17,100 nucleotides of DNA from assembly GCA_018398765.1 (NCBI GenBank), contig JAHBMJ010002657.1, positions 1 through 17,100 on the forward strand, read 5' to 3'. How positions within the stretch are numbered: the first letter of the stretch is position 1; each line of letters opens with the position of its first letter. A program made the position numbers and the translations under genes. The notes beneath the pieces are model-generated. The model was not told the origin of the DNA. It did no database searches and was given only the letters and a program-made list of their open reading frames with translations. Of the stretch, positions 17,083-17,100 are shown in pieces. This DNA is from Chromera velia. Taxonomy: Eukaryota > Sar > Chromeraceae.

Positions 17083-17100
17083 CCCCCCCCCCCCCCCCCC
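17083..17100. repeat. Poly-C run at the window edge
   Basis: Eighteen consecutive C close the window. Runs of 7-13 G or C occur elsewhere here. This is the longest, and its true length cannot be known because the window stops inside it. Confidence 0.9.

Overview
The window is eukaryotic nuclear DNA. Genes are broken by GT-AG introns of about 110-880 bp, there are no bacterial-style operons or Shine-Dalgarno sites, and the proteins carry long Ser/Gly/Glu-rich inserts. A histidine kinase and a plant-type glutaminyl cyclotransferase together with kinesin-light-chain-like TPR repeats point to a protist or alga. The intron style, frequent (N)TGCAG acceptors, runs of 7-13 G inside exons and low-complexity insertions fit a chromerid alga such as Chromera velia. 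That assignment is my inference from style, not a database match.

Layout: (1) 312-4102, plus strand: a five-exon, membrane-anchored hybrid sensor histidine kinase (TM region, HisKA, HATPase_c, receiver). (2) 4103-5603: convergent intergenic stretch with a G-rich tract and an AT-rich island. (3) 5604-7001, minus strand: single-exon protein with a possible acetyltransferase-like N-terminus, ankyrin-like repeats and a very acidic tail. (4) 7002-7845: spacer with a Z-DNA-type CG/CA tract and a second AT-rich patch. (5) 7846-11810, minus strand: a five-exon coiled-coil, mostly disordered protein of unknown function. (6) 11811-12427: divergent promoter region with a CpG-rich block containing two E2F-like GCGCGAAA sites one helical turn apart. 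(7) 12428-14566, plus strand: two-exon secreted glutaminyl-peptide cyclotransferase (plant/bacterial type) with an acidic C-terminal extension. (8) 14567-15507: convergent spacer holding a 473-bp terminal-inverted-repeat element made of GGAATATG-type repeats. (9) 15508 to at least 16996, minus strand: the 3' part of a TPR (kinesin-light-chain-like) gene whose 5' end lies beyond the window.

The genes look like unrelated neighbours, not a pathway. Splice models were built by hand: every proposed exon junction keeps the reading frame, and three are supported by protein motifs running across the junction (HisKA, the FTQ-GLEW motif of the cyclotransferase, and the TPR unit). I saw no rRNA, tRNA, CRISPR array or autonomous transposase.
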